Source: Peronospora farinosa (lineage: Eukaryota > Oomycota > Peronosporomycetes > Peronosporales > Peronosporaceae). From it: a stretch of 64,000 nt of DNA. How positions within the stretch are numbered: the first letter of the stretch is position 1; the number at the start of each line of letters is the position of its first letter. The stretch is from positions 60,367-124,366 of the forward strand of contig CANTFK010000275.1 in assembly GCA_947646735.1 (NCBI GenBank), read 5' to 3'. A program made the position numbers and the translations under genes. This document shows positions 33,564-43,400 of this stretch, piece by piece. The notes under the pieces were generated by a model. That model saw nothing but the letters and a program-made list of their open reading frames with translations, was not told the DNA's origin and did no database searches.

Positions 33564-35165
33564 TTATACGTTCGGGCCATACACCGACAGGTCGTTGCCT
33601 GGCAAAATGAACTGCTTGAAGTTCTCCTTGAACGACTTGGCCAGCTTGAGCGCTGTCTCATTAAACGCCGCTTTATCCGTCCACGAGTCCTTTGGGTTCA
33701 GAATCTCCGATGGCACACCCTTCACTGTCGTCGGGATCTCAAAGCCAAACAGCGGGTCCTTCACGAACGATGCCTCGTTAATGCTGCCGTCCAGCACTGC
33801 GTCCACGCAGTTGCGCGTAAACGGCAGCTTCATGCGCTTGCCCACACCGTACACACCACCCGTCCAGCCAGTGTTGATTAAGTACACGTCTGTGTTGTGC
33901 TGCTGCAGCTTCGTCTTCAGCAGGTCAGCGTACTTGGTCGGGTGCAATGTCATGAACGCTGCGCCAAAGCACGTCGAGAACGTGGCCTGCGGCTCCGTGA
34001 TGCCGCGCTCCGTGCCTGCCACCTTGGCCGTGTAGCCCGATAGAAAGTGGTACTGTGCCTGGCCAGCAGACAGCTTCGACACGGGCGGCAGTACGCCGTA
34101 CGCGTCACATGTCAGGAAGATCACGGCGTTCGGGTGGTTGCCGCGCGAGTTCGGCTGGTGGTGCGGGATGTGGTAGATCGGGTACGACACGCGACCGTTC
34201 TCCGTCTTGCTCGAGTTGAAATAGTCTGGCTCGTTGTTCGTGTCGATCCACACATTCTCCAGCATAGCGTTCGGTTGGATGGCGTTGAAAATGTCCGGCT
34301 CATTCTCCTTGCTCAGGTCAATGGTCTTGGCGTAACAGCCGCCCTCAAAGTTAAACACGCCCTCGTTGTCCCAGCCGTGCTCGTCGTCCCCGATCAGTTC
34401 CCGTTTCGGGTCAGCCGACAGCGTCGTCTTGCCCGTGCCCGACAGGCCAAAGAAGATGGCCGTGTCACCCGCCTTGCCAATGTTGGCCGACGCGTGCATG
34501 GCCATCACACCGTTCAGCGGCAGGTAGTAGTTCATCATGCTAAAGATGCCCTTCTTCATCTCACCGCCGTAGAATGTACCACCAATAATGGCCATGTGCT
34601 TCTCAATGTTGAAAATCACAAACACCTCCGAGTTCAGACCGTGCGCTTCCCAGTCTTCGTCCACAATGTTGCACGCGTTAATGACCGTGAAGTCAGCCAT
34701 AAAGTTCTCCGCCACATTAGAAAACTCTGGCCGGATAAACATGTTGGTCACAAAGTGGTGCTGCCATGCGAGCTCCGTCACAATGCGCACATTCAGGCGT
34801 GACTTTTCATTCACACCACAATGCCCGTCAAAGACGTACATACGGTCCACGGAGCTAAAGTGCTTGGCCGCCTTGGCGTACAGAACGTCAAACACCTCGG
34901 CCGTCGTGGGTTGATTGATTGAACCCCACCAGACATTGTCCTGCGACGGTTCTTGCTTGACAATAAACTTGTCCTTGGGTGACCGGCCTGTAAACTTGCC
35001 CGTGTCCACGGCGAACGTGCCGTTGGCCACAAATGAGCCTTCATTGTACTGCTTCTCATGGTCTGCCAGCTGCTCATACGTTAAATTGTGAAACACCTTG
35101 CAGTCATTCTTGATACCAAGCTCTCCCAGACTCAGAGCGACAGTCGTGGTCTCGTGCTGTGCCAT
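33564..35165 (-). CDS. PCK1: Phosphoenolpyruvate carboxykinase (ATP)
   Basis: Intronless, 533 residues from the ATG at 35165. It converts oxaloacetate plus ATP to PEP, CO2 and ADP in the cytosol, the committed step of gluconeogenesis. Landmarks of the ATP-dependent class: the [12 protein letters not shown] substrate loop, a [11 protein letters not shown] kinase-1a loop, the GDDEHGW metal site, RVSYP and a [10 protein letters not shown] segment. An upstream in-frame ATG (35318) would add 51 residues that run over a (TACG)n microsatellite and look non-coding, so 35165 is preferred. GC-rich, strongly biased codon use compared with its neighbours suggests high expression. CCAAT boxes on the coding strand lie 60 and 130 bp upstream. 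Confidence 0.98.
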   Translation of the reverse strand: MAQHETTTVALSLGELGIKNDCKVFHNLTYEQLADHEKQYNEGSFVANGTFAVDTGKFTGRSPKDKFIVKQEPSQDNVWWGSINQPTTAEVFDVLYAKAAKHFSSVDRMYVFDGHCGVNEKSRLNVRIVTELAWQHHFVTNMFIRPEFSNVAENFMADFTVINACNIVDEDWEAHGLNSEVFVIFNIEKHMAIIGGTFYGGEMKKGIFSMMNYYLPLNGVMAMHASANIGKAGDTAIFFGLSGTGKTTLSADPKRELIGDDEHGWDNEGVFNFEGGCYAKTIDLSKENEPDIFNAIQPNAMLENVWIDTNNEPDYFNSSKTENGRVSYPIYHIPHHQPNSRGNHPNAVIFLTCDAYGVLPPVSKLSAGQAQYHFLSGYTAKVAGTERGITEPQATFSTCFGAAFMTLHPTKYADLLKTKLQQHNTDVYLINTGWTGGVYGVGKRMKLPFTRNCVDAVLDGSINEASFVKDPLFGFEIPTTVKGVPSEILNPKDSWTDKAAFNETALKLAKSFKENFKQFILPGNDLSVYGPNV

Positions 35166-35250
35166 TGCGTTGGTATGGGACGACGTTGTAACGGGTGTGG
35201 GTTGCTGTGCTCCGACCAGTGCGAATTGGAAAATGAGCTTCTCTATCGTA

Positions 35251-35273
35251 TACGTACGTACGTACGTACGTAC
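35251..35273. repeat. (TACG)n microsatellite in PEPCK 5' region
   Basis: Five and three-quarter copies of TACG starting 86 bp upstream of the PEPCK ATG. The unit is self-complementary, so the run can fold on itself or be cut by length change. Confidence 0.85.
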
Positions 35274-35318
35274 AAGACGTATAGATACGGGCTCATTGGG
35301 ATCCAAAATCCCGCCCAA

Positions 35319-35899
35319 GGACGTTTCTTCTTCAAGAATGTCATGGTGCCTTTCGGCGACATTGGATAAAGAGGCATGGATGACGCGACCTCATCGACGT
35401 CGCGTCTCTCGTGACATAAGAAGCAGCATACGTTATTCAAGTGTACCTTCCTCTCGAATAAGTTGCCACAGCTGACATTGATTTTGAATTTCAAATGCTA
35501 CCGAACCTGCGTCATCATGTAGTCTATTGTGTTTAGGGATAACAGGTTTTATGAGGGTTTTCAGATATATATTAGAGGGTTTAGAAAATCGACTTACAGA
35601 GATTTAGAAACGAGCCTCCGTTTTCTAATTTAGAAAAGTAGTCATGCTGTTTAGAATCTCTTTATCCAGGCACAGTATGAAACAATCCAGATGTACTGAC
35701 TGATGTGTGGACTCTGTGACCTTCAACTATGAGCATTTTTCTCCGGACACGGCATCGTTGAAGTGAACGAGCACTCATGGGGCGATTGGTCAACAGTTCA
35801 CATCATCATAAGAACTATGATGTAGATTATTCGTCCATCTTGGAAGTTGTGCAAGCTCCGCCTGAACATCGCGCCGTAACGGGTTCCTACATGATCGTT
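35319..35899. other. Gap without a recognised gene
   Basis: Between the PEPCK promoter and the coilin stop there is no supported gene. The stretch around 35530-35660 is AT-rich with TTTAGGG-like and GGGTTT words but no tandem telomeric repeat. A 96-codon plus-strand frame at 35777-36067 overlaps coilin exon 2 and is judged a shadow. Confidence 0.5.
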
Positions 35900-37624
35900 C
35901 TACTTTGCGTCCTGTTCCTCAGTTTGCTGCAGGGTCGTGTAGCTGGATCCGCTCAAAAATCGCAATTCACTGATCTCGCTGGTCTGTACACTGTACTGTT
36001 CAGCATCACGTGCCTCACGAAAGTCTATGGAATCCTCGTTGGCTGCAAGCATCCATTTCGACAATAGAATGGCATTTCCTGATGTATCCACGGACTGCAC
36101 TTGACCGCATTGCCACTCGCTCAGCACAGGCTGCCACGTTTCGAGGCACAGCGTAAGCGTCTTAAAAGCAATAACATCCTTCAAAACAAAGTCGAACAAA
36201 GTTGCAGGGGCGGTTGGATACATACTCAACAACTTGGTCAGATCCTGATTGACGACAACAACAACAATAACATGTCAGCAAGTCTTTTCGATTCCTAATA
36301 ATCTTGCAGAGTCACTTACCGTTGTCAACGAGGCCGACATTTCCGACTTCTTGTCGAGTACAGTAGCGACGATTTTGTACGGTCGTTTCCACCTTTCTAC
36401 GTATTTACCTTTTTCCTCTCGTTTGGGGACATTGTTGTCCACGTTGACTTCTTCACCTCCATCAACCAATCTGCCTCGATTGTCGCGTAAAATTCTTGAA
36501 CACTGCTTGATGGAAGACGAAGGGCCATACTTTGCCAGTTCGGGTGCCGGAGAACGTTGAGTAGGTTCGACGCTTTCTCTAGCATCATACCGATGCTCAT
36601 CGTGTTTTACTTCCACCTGATCTCCAGTTTCCTCATCAAAAAGGACGTGCGTTTTACCACAACGCTTGCCTTTAGCGCCAGCACTGTCAATACTGTTTTG
36701 TCTTTCTGTAGATGAAGTTTGCTTTAGTAGCTGCGGAGTAGTCACCACTTGCTCTTGCGAAGCAGTATCCTTGTCACCAGTCGATAGTGCAGCGCTCGCA
36801 GAGTTGTCTGCAGAGCTGGTCTGGTTGCTATTTCTTTGTCGTCCTCCACTTCGCTGTCGCAATCGTCGCCGTCGTCTCCTACGTGGTTTTGTTTCACTTT
36901 TTTCCAAGATAGCGTTTGTCTTGCTTGCAACTTCATTACAGCCAAGCTTTTTCCTACACGTAGTAGCAGCATCTTTGCGTTTGTCTAGTAGCTGCTTCTT
37001 TATTGTAGTCACCTGCACCACTTTTTTCCGGTTGCATTGAGCAGGAGATTTATCCTCCGACTCGCTGCTGCTGCTTTCACTACAACTCGAACTCGAGCTA
37101 GCACTCTCACTGCTGCTACTTACAGTGTTCTTCTTCGACCTAAGAAGCGTCACTGCTTTGCTCTTTCCACTCTTCTTCACTTCGTCTTTCAGCTTCTCCT
37201 TCAACACCTTCAGCCCATCCTTTACTACCTTGACTTTCTTCTTACATGGTTCCTTCTCCTCCTTCTTCCCACGTGTTTTTCGCTTTCGCAGCGTCAACTT
37301 CTCGGCTTTACGTTTCAAAGTCGACGTCTCAGACCCATCATCACCTTGTTCTTTATCAGATAAAGGACATTGGACAACAATTGTGTCATTATCTCGCACA
37401 ATACGGATACTTTGTGTCGCTAAGACCCGCAGCTCATCCAGATACAGCTCCAATCCCTTTGGACAACTCGTAGAAAGCCCAAACTCCCGCAGTAACACGT
37501 GCGTCAAGTCACCCACGAGCTTTACCTCTTTTGGAATCAGATACCAACAAGAAGAGAACCCACGATGGCGCTGGACATGACACCCCACCTCATCCACGAA
37601 CACTAGACGTACCCGGACGTCCAT
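35900..37624 (-). CDS. COIL: Coilin-like Cajal body protein
   Basis: Two exons: 37624-36320 and 36244-35900 (phase 0, GT-AG, 75-nt intron); about 549 residues (human coilin 576). The N-terminus has the coilin-type fold: VRVRLVFVDEVG, a CWYLIP turn, then a Leu-rich segment ending in SIRIVRDNDTIVV. The middle is Lys/Arg- and Ser/Glu-rich with poly-Ser acidic runs, as in all coilins. The C-terminal block (DVIAFKTLTLC through WQCGQVQSVD) matches the atypical Tudor-like domain. Coilin scaffolds Cajal bodies where snRNPs mature, which fits the GEMIN5 gene in the same window. It starts 172 bp from the malate synthase start. Confidence 0.75.
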
Positions 37625-37646
37625 GGAATTGATACAGTAGCTGCAA

Positions 37647-37741
37647 ATACCGGTATCGATATCAATTCCTCTTATTGGGAATATTCCATCTTAGAAATTA
37701 TAACAATAAGAGTAATTAGAGTAACCCTACTGGGGTTACTC
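37647..37741. promoter_or_regulatory. Palindrome-rich divergent promoter of coilin and malate synthase
   Basis: The 172-bp gap holds three exact palindromic sites: ATACCGGTAT (37647-37656), GGAATATTCC (37678-37687), and GAGTAACCC (37719-37727) with its inverse GGGTTACTC (37733-37741) around a 5-nt loop. An ATTGG (CCAAT on the coilin strand) lies at 37674-37678, 50 bp from the coilin start. These look like binding sites for dimeric factors. Confidence 0.55.
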
Positions 37742-37796
37742 GCTGGAATGCGAAAATATTATTTCGGTATCAGAAATAAAGCGCAGCGGGTCCTCC

Positions 37797-40058
37797 ATGT
37801 CGTCATCTTTAGCTGGTCATTCCATCGACGTATGCGTGTCCTTAAATGACGCCTCGTGTCCTCATCACATGTATGACGCGGTGCTTTCGTCTAAAGCGCT
37901 CGAATTTGTAGCAGCTTTGGCTGTTGCATTCGACCAAGAAATCGAGCAGGTACTTGAAATACAAAAATATTATTTTTGATTCAATTAATTTTTGTAAACA
38001 AAAATAACTATTTTGATGTAATTATCATGGACGAATTATCAGCTGCATGCCAGACGTCAGATTCGACGTCTCGCGACGGAGAAACATGGAGTAATGCCGG
38101 GACGAGACACGAGCGATTCGTCAGGACAAAACATGGAAAATTGATGCTCAACCGAAAGTGCTGATGGATCGACGGGTTGATATTGGAGACGTGTCGCCTG
38201 TTAACAAGAAGTTTCTGCTTTATGCACTGAACTCGGGGGCTCAGGTGCGTTCAGAAGTGGCCGTGTCTATGAAGAAAATGCTGGGGTTATTTTATATGTG
38301 GAGACTGTTTTTTGTTGTTGTGGTGAGAGGGTGTCCAAGTTGACTTTGATGATGGACATTGTCCAACATGGAACAATACAATTCAAGGTCATTATAATGT
38401 ATTGCAAGCTACTCGAGATTTGCTCGAGGTATCGGGGGAGAGACTTGTTGAGAACCCTGCACTTTTGATTATTCGTCCAAGGACGTGGAATATGGATGAA
38501 CTGGTGCGTCCCAGTATTTAAGACTTTGAATTCTCTACAGATGCTGTATTCTTATACTTTTGTTGATTTGGATAGCACATGGTAGTGAATGGACATGTTG
38601 TACCAGGTGCATTGTTTGACTTTGGAGTGCATCTGTTTCATAAGTAAGTGTCGTGCTTACGTTCTCGAAAACGTTCCTTTTTGTCGGCTAATTCCAGCTC
38701 GAACTTGTATTTGGCATAACAAAGCGGCAAATATCTTGTTGAAAATGGAACGGGACCATTCTTGTATTTATCCAAGGTAAGACCATGTTTACGTGCCATT
38801 GAACTTTACCATCGATACTTACTTTGAATGCGTGTGCGTTGGACCGGACACAGCTGGAAGGGTACACGGAAGCAGCTTTGTGGAGAAGAATCTTTGAGTA
38901 CACGGAGAAGAAGCTCCAACTCGCACATGTGTGTTTGCATCTATTTCTTGTTTCTGATCCAGTTTGATAAAACCTAATAGTGGACAAACGATGTGAACTC
39001 TAGGGAAGTATTAAGGCGACTGTGTTGATTGAGAACATATTTGCCGCATTCGAAATGGATGAAATTCTCTATGAGCTTCGTCATCATTCGTCGGGCTTAA
39101 ACTGCGGTATGTGGGACTACACGGCTTCCATTGTGGTCAATTTCCGCCACCGACCCGAGTGCTTGTTACCAGACCGTCAGCAGTACGTTTCGATGAAGTC
39201 TGACTTTCTCAGGTAAGGAGCATGTGTTCTCGTCGCGTTTATTGAAGCTACTTCACCGCGGTCAATGTTGTGTGGAGAATCTGTAGAGTCTACATGTATC
39301 TGCTAATAGCCACGTGTAAACGTCGTCATGCGCCGGCAACGACCGGCATGGTGCCTTTTGTTCTGGCAGAGTTACCGCCGCAACTATCACAATCTGAAGC
39401 GATTGAGAAAACACAATCAGGAAAGAGAATGGAAGCTTGTGCTGGATCTGATGGTGCACTTGTGTACGATCTGGCGCTTGTACAACCTGTTGCCGAAGTA
39501 TTCACGGCGGCTCGTGAAAACACCAGCACATATACTGCTGTCCTCGATGAAGAACTGCTTAACAAAAAGCTGCTCAAACTGCCGCGAGGACATGTCACGC
39601 TACAATCTGTGGAGATGGATGTGCGCGTTACATTTCTGTATATACTTCACTGGTTATACGGGCGTGGCACTGTCATCGTGAAAGGATGCGTCGAAGATTC
39701 GGCCACCGCTGAAATTTCGCGTGCCCAGTTGTGGCAATGGATATATCATCGTGTGTCAACTGCAGGAACGTCGAAGCAGGTGGATGCCTTGTAAGTGCCT
39801 ACTGTAGAAGTACCACCACATGTTGCTTCATACTTTCCATCCTGAACATATTTGCGTGCTGCTTGTGCTGTTGTTAACAGCCTCATTAAAGAAATGCTTG
39901 GGAAGGTGCTTCACGAAGAAAAGCTAAAGCAACATCATCCGCCCCAGTACATCGAGACAGCGCAGCACCTTGTATTTCTCCTTTCAACAATGCGATGTCC
40001 TCCTGCTTATATTACAACGTTTCTTCAGAAGACTCTCGAACACTGGCATTTTTCTTGA
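37797..40058 (+). CDS. MLS: Malate synthase A, frame broken by one base in exon 2
   Basis: Nine exons: 37797-37949, 38043-38244, 38330-38503, 38576-38643, 38725-38776, 38854-38928, 39004-39212, 39287-39790, 39881-40058. All junctions are GT-AG and phase-consistent, but the sum is 1615 nt, one more than 538 codons. The break is near the GGG at 38099-38101, where family-like sequence switches frame (before: [13 protein letters not shown]; after: [15 protein letters not shown]). Landmarks: [40 protein letters not shown], the acetyl-CoA/glyoxylate site [23 protein letters not shown], and the catalytic-base motif [17 protein letters not shown]. The enzyme condenses glyoxylate and acetyl-CoA in the glyoxylate shunt. 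The C-terminus (HWHFS) has no peroxisomal SKL-type signal. Either a recent disabling insertion or a sequencing error. Confidence 0.93.
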
Positions 40059-40143
40059 AACCAGCAACTTTGAAAGGCCGAAAGGGAACGAAACGACTTG
40101 TGCTTTTGGAGTAATTACTACTAATATGCTAGATATCGATCGA

Positions 40144-42399
40144 TCAAGCAAAGCCCTCCATCGATGCCGGCGCGTTTTCCACCACCTCGAAACCGTTACC
40201 CTTCAATGAAATCACGTTTGACTCTGCTAATGTTTTCGTTCCGTATTCAGCCTTGGTGCGTTTCACAAAACTCTTGACAACCAACTCGCGATCCAGAATC
40301 TGATTCAGTTCCTTGTCGGTAATGCCACCGCTCTCGATGCCCTTTCGAATTTCTACATCGTCTTTCAATAATTCTTCCAACTCCGTGTTGGTGAGTTTGG
40401 CAGCTTCGGCAGGAGTCGTACGCTGCTTGAACCCGCCACGTTGGATGACAACGCGCTCAAGTTTACGCTTCTCGAACGCTCGCTGGGTCATACGATCCTC
40501 GAAAGAGTTTTCAGTCACAAGACGATACACGATGATTTCGTTCTTTTGACCAATTCTGTGGCAGCGATCCATGGCCTGGTTGTCCTGCTGCGGGTTCCAG
40601 TCCGAGTCGAAGAAAATAACTGTATCGGCAGCAATCAAATTGACGCCCAGACCACCAGCACGCGTAGACAGCAGGAAAACGAAAACATTATCGTCGTCAT
40701 TCGCAGAGACCGACCCTGCAGAGACTTTGTTAAACCTTTGCATCTGGTCAACACGATCGACCAGTTTCGTAGTGCCGTCCAATCTGCAGTAGCTGTAATC
40801 TCGCATGAGTAGATAATCTTCTAGGATATCCAACACGCGTGTCATCTGACTAAAAATAAGCACTTTATGACCCTTACGCTTGAGCTCGCGCAGCATCTTA
40901 TCCAGAACCAGCATCTTTCCGGACATCTCTACAATGCTTTCATCCGTAACAACACCTCCAGTTGCCGTCAATGGTTCGTCAAAAAGGTAAGGGTGCAAGC
41001 AGCACTTTCGCAAATGCATCACCTTGTTCCTTAGCGTCCTCGTATTGAATGCCTGTTGGGCTTGGAATTTGCCATATTTTTCCTCCATAGCCCTCGCAAG
41101 CGTACCGTCACGAATCATATCGTAATACTCACGCTGCATCGGTGTCATGGGGCAATAAACAAAAATTTCCGTTTTCGAGACCATCTCTCCCACTACGTCA
41201 ACCTTCAGTCGGCGAAGCAGAAAAGGTCGTAGGATCTCGTGTAGCTTTGCAATAACCTCGACTTTCTTCTCACCCTGTAGTACATCTTGCGCAGCTACCG
41301 ATTCATTCGTAGTAGCAGCAGTTGCAACGGCATCAGGCGTAAACGAGAACCAGCTCTCAAAGAGCTCAAGGTCATCAAATACATCTGGCAAAATAAAGTT
41401 CAGCAACGACCATAGTTCCGTCAAATTATTCTGCAAAGGTGTGCCTGTCAACAATAGCCGGTTCTCTGAACGTCCACGCTTCAGCTCACGAATGAGTTTG
41501 CAATCCATATTTTTCAGACGGTGTCCCTCATCAATAACCATGTACTTCCATACAAATCCCAAGCTTGTAAACGATCTGGCATCTGCCAACATGACCTCGT
41601 ACGAAGAGATAACAACGGGAAAGTCAGCATTAGTCTTCTTCTTTGCGTTCAGCTCATTTTTCCGCATATCCTTCCGCTCCTGTTTCGTGCCGTGGTAGAT
41701 TACCACGGGCATACTAGGCGCCCATTTACGAAATTCCGTCGCCCAGTTCATCAAAGTCGACAACGGGGCTACAATAAGGTGCGGCCCTCGTACACCCAGT
41801 GCCTTTAAATGACCTAAAAGACCAATCACTTGAATTGTTTTACCTAAACCCATTTCATCGGCAAGAATGCCATTCAGACCGTTTTCAAACAAGTTGCAAA
41901 GCCATCGAATGCCTTCCAATTGATAGTCACGCAGCGTGCCGCCGGTCAGGAACTTGGGTTGATTGAATTGCACCTTTTTTGGCTCTTCATGCGTAATCAA
42001 AGTAACATCTTCTTGTACTTCACGCAACTTGTCGACACCTTTCTTGGACTTTTTATTAGACTCGTTCAACGCCTTTTTACCCCGTTTGCGTTTCCCTTTA
42101 GAGTTTTTAGCTTCTTCTTCTTCTGCATCAACTTGCACAATCTCACTGACTGTAGCAGCGCTTTCCATATTGGAAAACAAAAAACTCGAGTATAGACTCG
42201 CCTTCTCCAGTAGCGAGTCCAGCTTTGCAATCTTCTCTCCTGTCGCTTCCACAGGCTCGGCATTTATCGCATTAGTAACAGAAAGAGCTTCACGTTCTTT
42301 ACGTGCCTCGTCTTCAATCTTCTCCATGGCCACGAGGTCCTGTGTGGTGTGCAATGTTGCAGCATTGTCTGAAAATGCATTAGCGACCATCACTCTCAT
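40144..42399 (-). CDS. HELLS: SNF2-family chromatin remodeller, HELLS/LSH/DDM1 type
   Basis: Intronless, 751 residues. A coiled Glu/Lys-rich N-terminus (1-145) precedes the helicase core: Walker A DEMGLGKT (181-188), DEGH box (not DEAH; the DEGH form is characteristic of LSH/DDM1), LLTGTPLQNN, then the second lobe with LIFSQMTRVLDILEDY, STRAGGLGVNL and QAMDRCHRIGQ. The C-terminal Lys/Arg-rich part is as in DDM1. In plants and animals this remodeller supports DNA methylation and heterochromatin; in oomycetes, where cytosine methylation is largely absent and 6mA is used, its partner modification is an open question. It converges with malate synthase (85 bp) and has CCAAT/ATTGG at 42485-42489 and 42511-42515. 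Confidence 0.9.
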   Translation of the reverse strand: MRVMVANAFSDNAATLHTTQDLVAMEKIEDEARKEREALSVTNAINAEPVEATGEKIAKLDSLLEKASLYSSFLFSNMESAATVSEIVQVDAEEEEAKNSKGKRKRGKKALNESNKKSKKGVDKLREVQEDVTLITHEEPKKVQFNQPKFLTGGTLRDYQLEGIRWLCNLFENGLNGILADEMGLGKTIQVIGLLGHLKALGVRGPHLIVAPLSTLMNWATEFRKWAPSMPVVIYHGTKQERKDMRKNELNAKKKTNADFPVVISSYEVMLADARSFTSLGFVWKYMVIDEGHRLKNMDCKLIRELKRGRSENRLLLTGTPLQNNLTELWSLLNFILPDVFDDLELFESWFSFTPDAVATAATTNESVAAQDVLQGEKKVEVIAKLHEILRPFLLRRLKVDVVGEMVSKTEIFVYCPMTPMQREYYDMIRDGTLARAMEEKYGKFQAQQAFNTRTLRNKVMHLRKCCLHPYLFDEPLTATGGVVTDESIVEMSGKMLVLDKMLRELKRKGHKVLIFSQMTRVLDILEDYLLMRDYSYCRLDGTTKLVDRVDQMQRFNKVSAGSVSANDDDNVFVFLLSTRAGGLGVNLIAADTVIFFDSDWNPQQDNQAMDRCHRIGQKNEIIVYRLVTENSFEDRMTQRAFEKRKLERVVIQRGGFKQRTTPAEAAKLTNTELEELLKDDVEIRKGIESGGITDKELNQILDRELVVKSFVKRTKAEYGTKTLAESNVISLKGNGFEVVENAPASMEGFA

Positions 42400-43400
42400 T
42401 TCCCACCTTTGATAGGGACGTATAAATGCGGAATGAAAGGCAATCGTTGGCCAGCCAAAAAGCGCGCAAAAGTCACGATTGTTTATTGGATGAAAACAAT
42501 CGATTTATGGCCAATGATATGATAGTGTAGCCATGTCAGACGAGAGTGAAGGTGCTTGTTGAAGCTACAAAAGAGAGTGAAGGTCCTTGATTACCATCAA
42601 GCCAAGTGCTTCTGGCAAATGGCCGCTTATTGTCCGTAGGTGGAGGCCACGAAACAGCGAGAATGACGTCCAAGGCTAAAGTCATCAAGAACTTGGCATG
42701 GAGAGGCTGGGACCAGCAGACTTGGGAAGACTTGACGATAATCGACTCTTCGCCAGCATTTTCGCTACTATCGGCTTAAATAGCTTCACCACCACCACCA
42801 CTACAAACACACGTTACTCATCGTTTGCACACGCTGGGGCAATGAACAACCCCTCTCATCCTGACGTACATCGCTTCAACATGATTGATATTCGCCCTCC
42901 CTACGCTCTATGAGCGTCACTCTCAAGTTTTCACAGGACACGTCCAGCGTTGCTTGTCATTGCCAGAACTTTCGCAGGCGAAACAAAACGTTGTACTGTT
43001 GGGCATGTAATACTGCTTCTAGCAAGCAATTGACAAGAGATAGTCCGAAGGGGCTTTTTCTCCAGTTGATCAGTGAAATTCGGATTCAGTGGAGTCTCTC
43101 AACACGACGAGATCTATAGCAACACATGCAATCGCCCCGCAAAACTTGCGAAGAAACCGGCAATCCTTATCTCCAAACCGGCCGTCTTTTCATGCCACAC
43201 TGAACGAGGCATTTGCAGGCAGCGCATTTAGTTGTAATCTCACGTGTTACATCGAGTTGATAGGCTGTTCAGAGCATTCGATGCTGGTCTTTGATCTGCT
43301 CAATCTGATCCGCTGTAGACGCACACGCTGCATCTGCACATGAGCGACAAAATGGTTGGTTTCGCGTTTGCATCGAGTTTGTGGAAGAAACGGAGGTAAG
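42400..43400. other. Low-evidence region with short plus-strand coding-like pieces
   Basis: No gene can be supported. Frames from 42662 (MTSKAKVIKNLAWRGW, 38 codons), 42698-42913 and 43089-43343 are short and mutually out of phase. They could be relics of a gene that once diverged from HELLS. The region also marks the start of the accessory block that continues to about 49 kb. Confidence 0.3.

Noticed and set aside
34047..34802. 251-codon plus-strand frame in the PEPCK gene
   Set aside because: Arg/Val/His-rich antisense shadow.
35535..35560. TAGGGATAACAGG resembles the I-SceI site
   Set aside because: Only the first 13 of 18 bases match and no intron or homing endonuclease frame is near. 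Chance.
35530..35640. TTTAGGG-like words suggesting a telomere
   Set aside because: Single scattered words, no tandem array.
38589..38780. Alternative exon in malate synthase (ending [14 protein letters not shown])
   Set aside because: The reading from 38725 gives [18 protein letters not shown], which fits the family and the phase; the alternative needs a shift.
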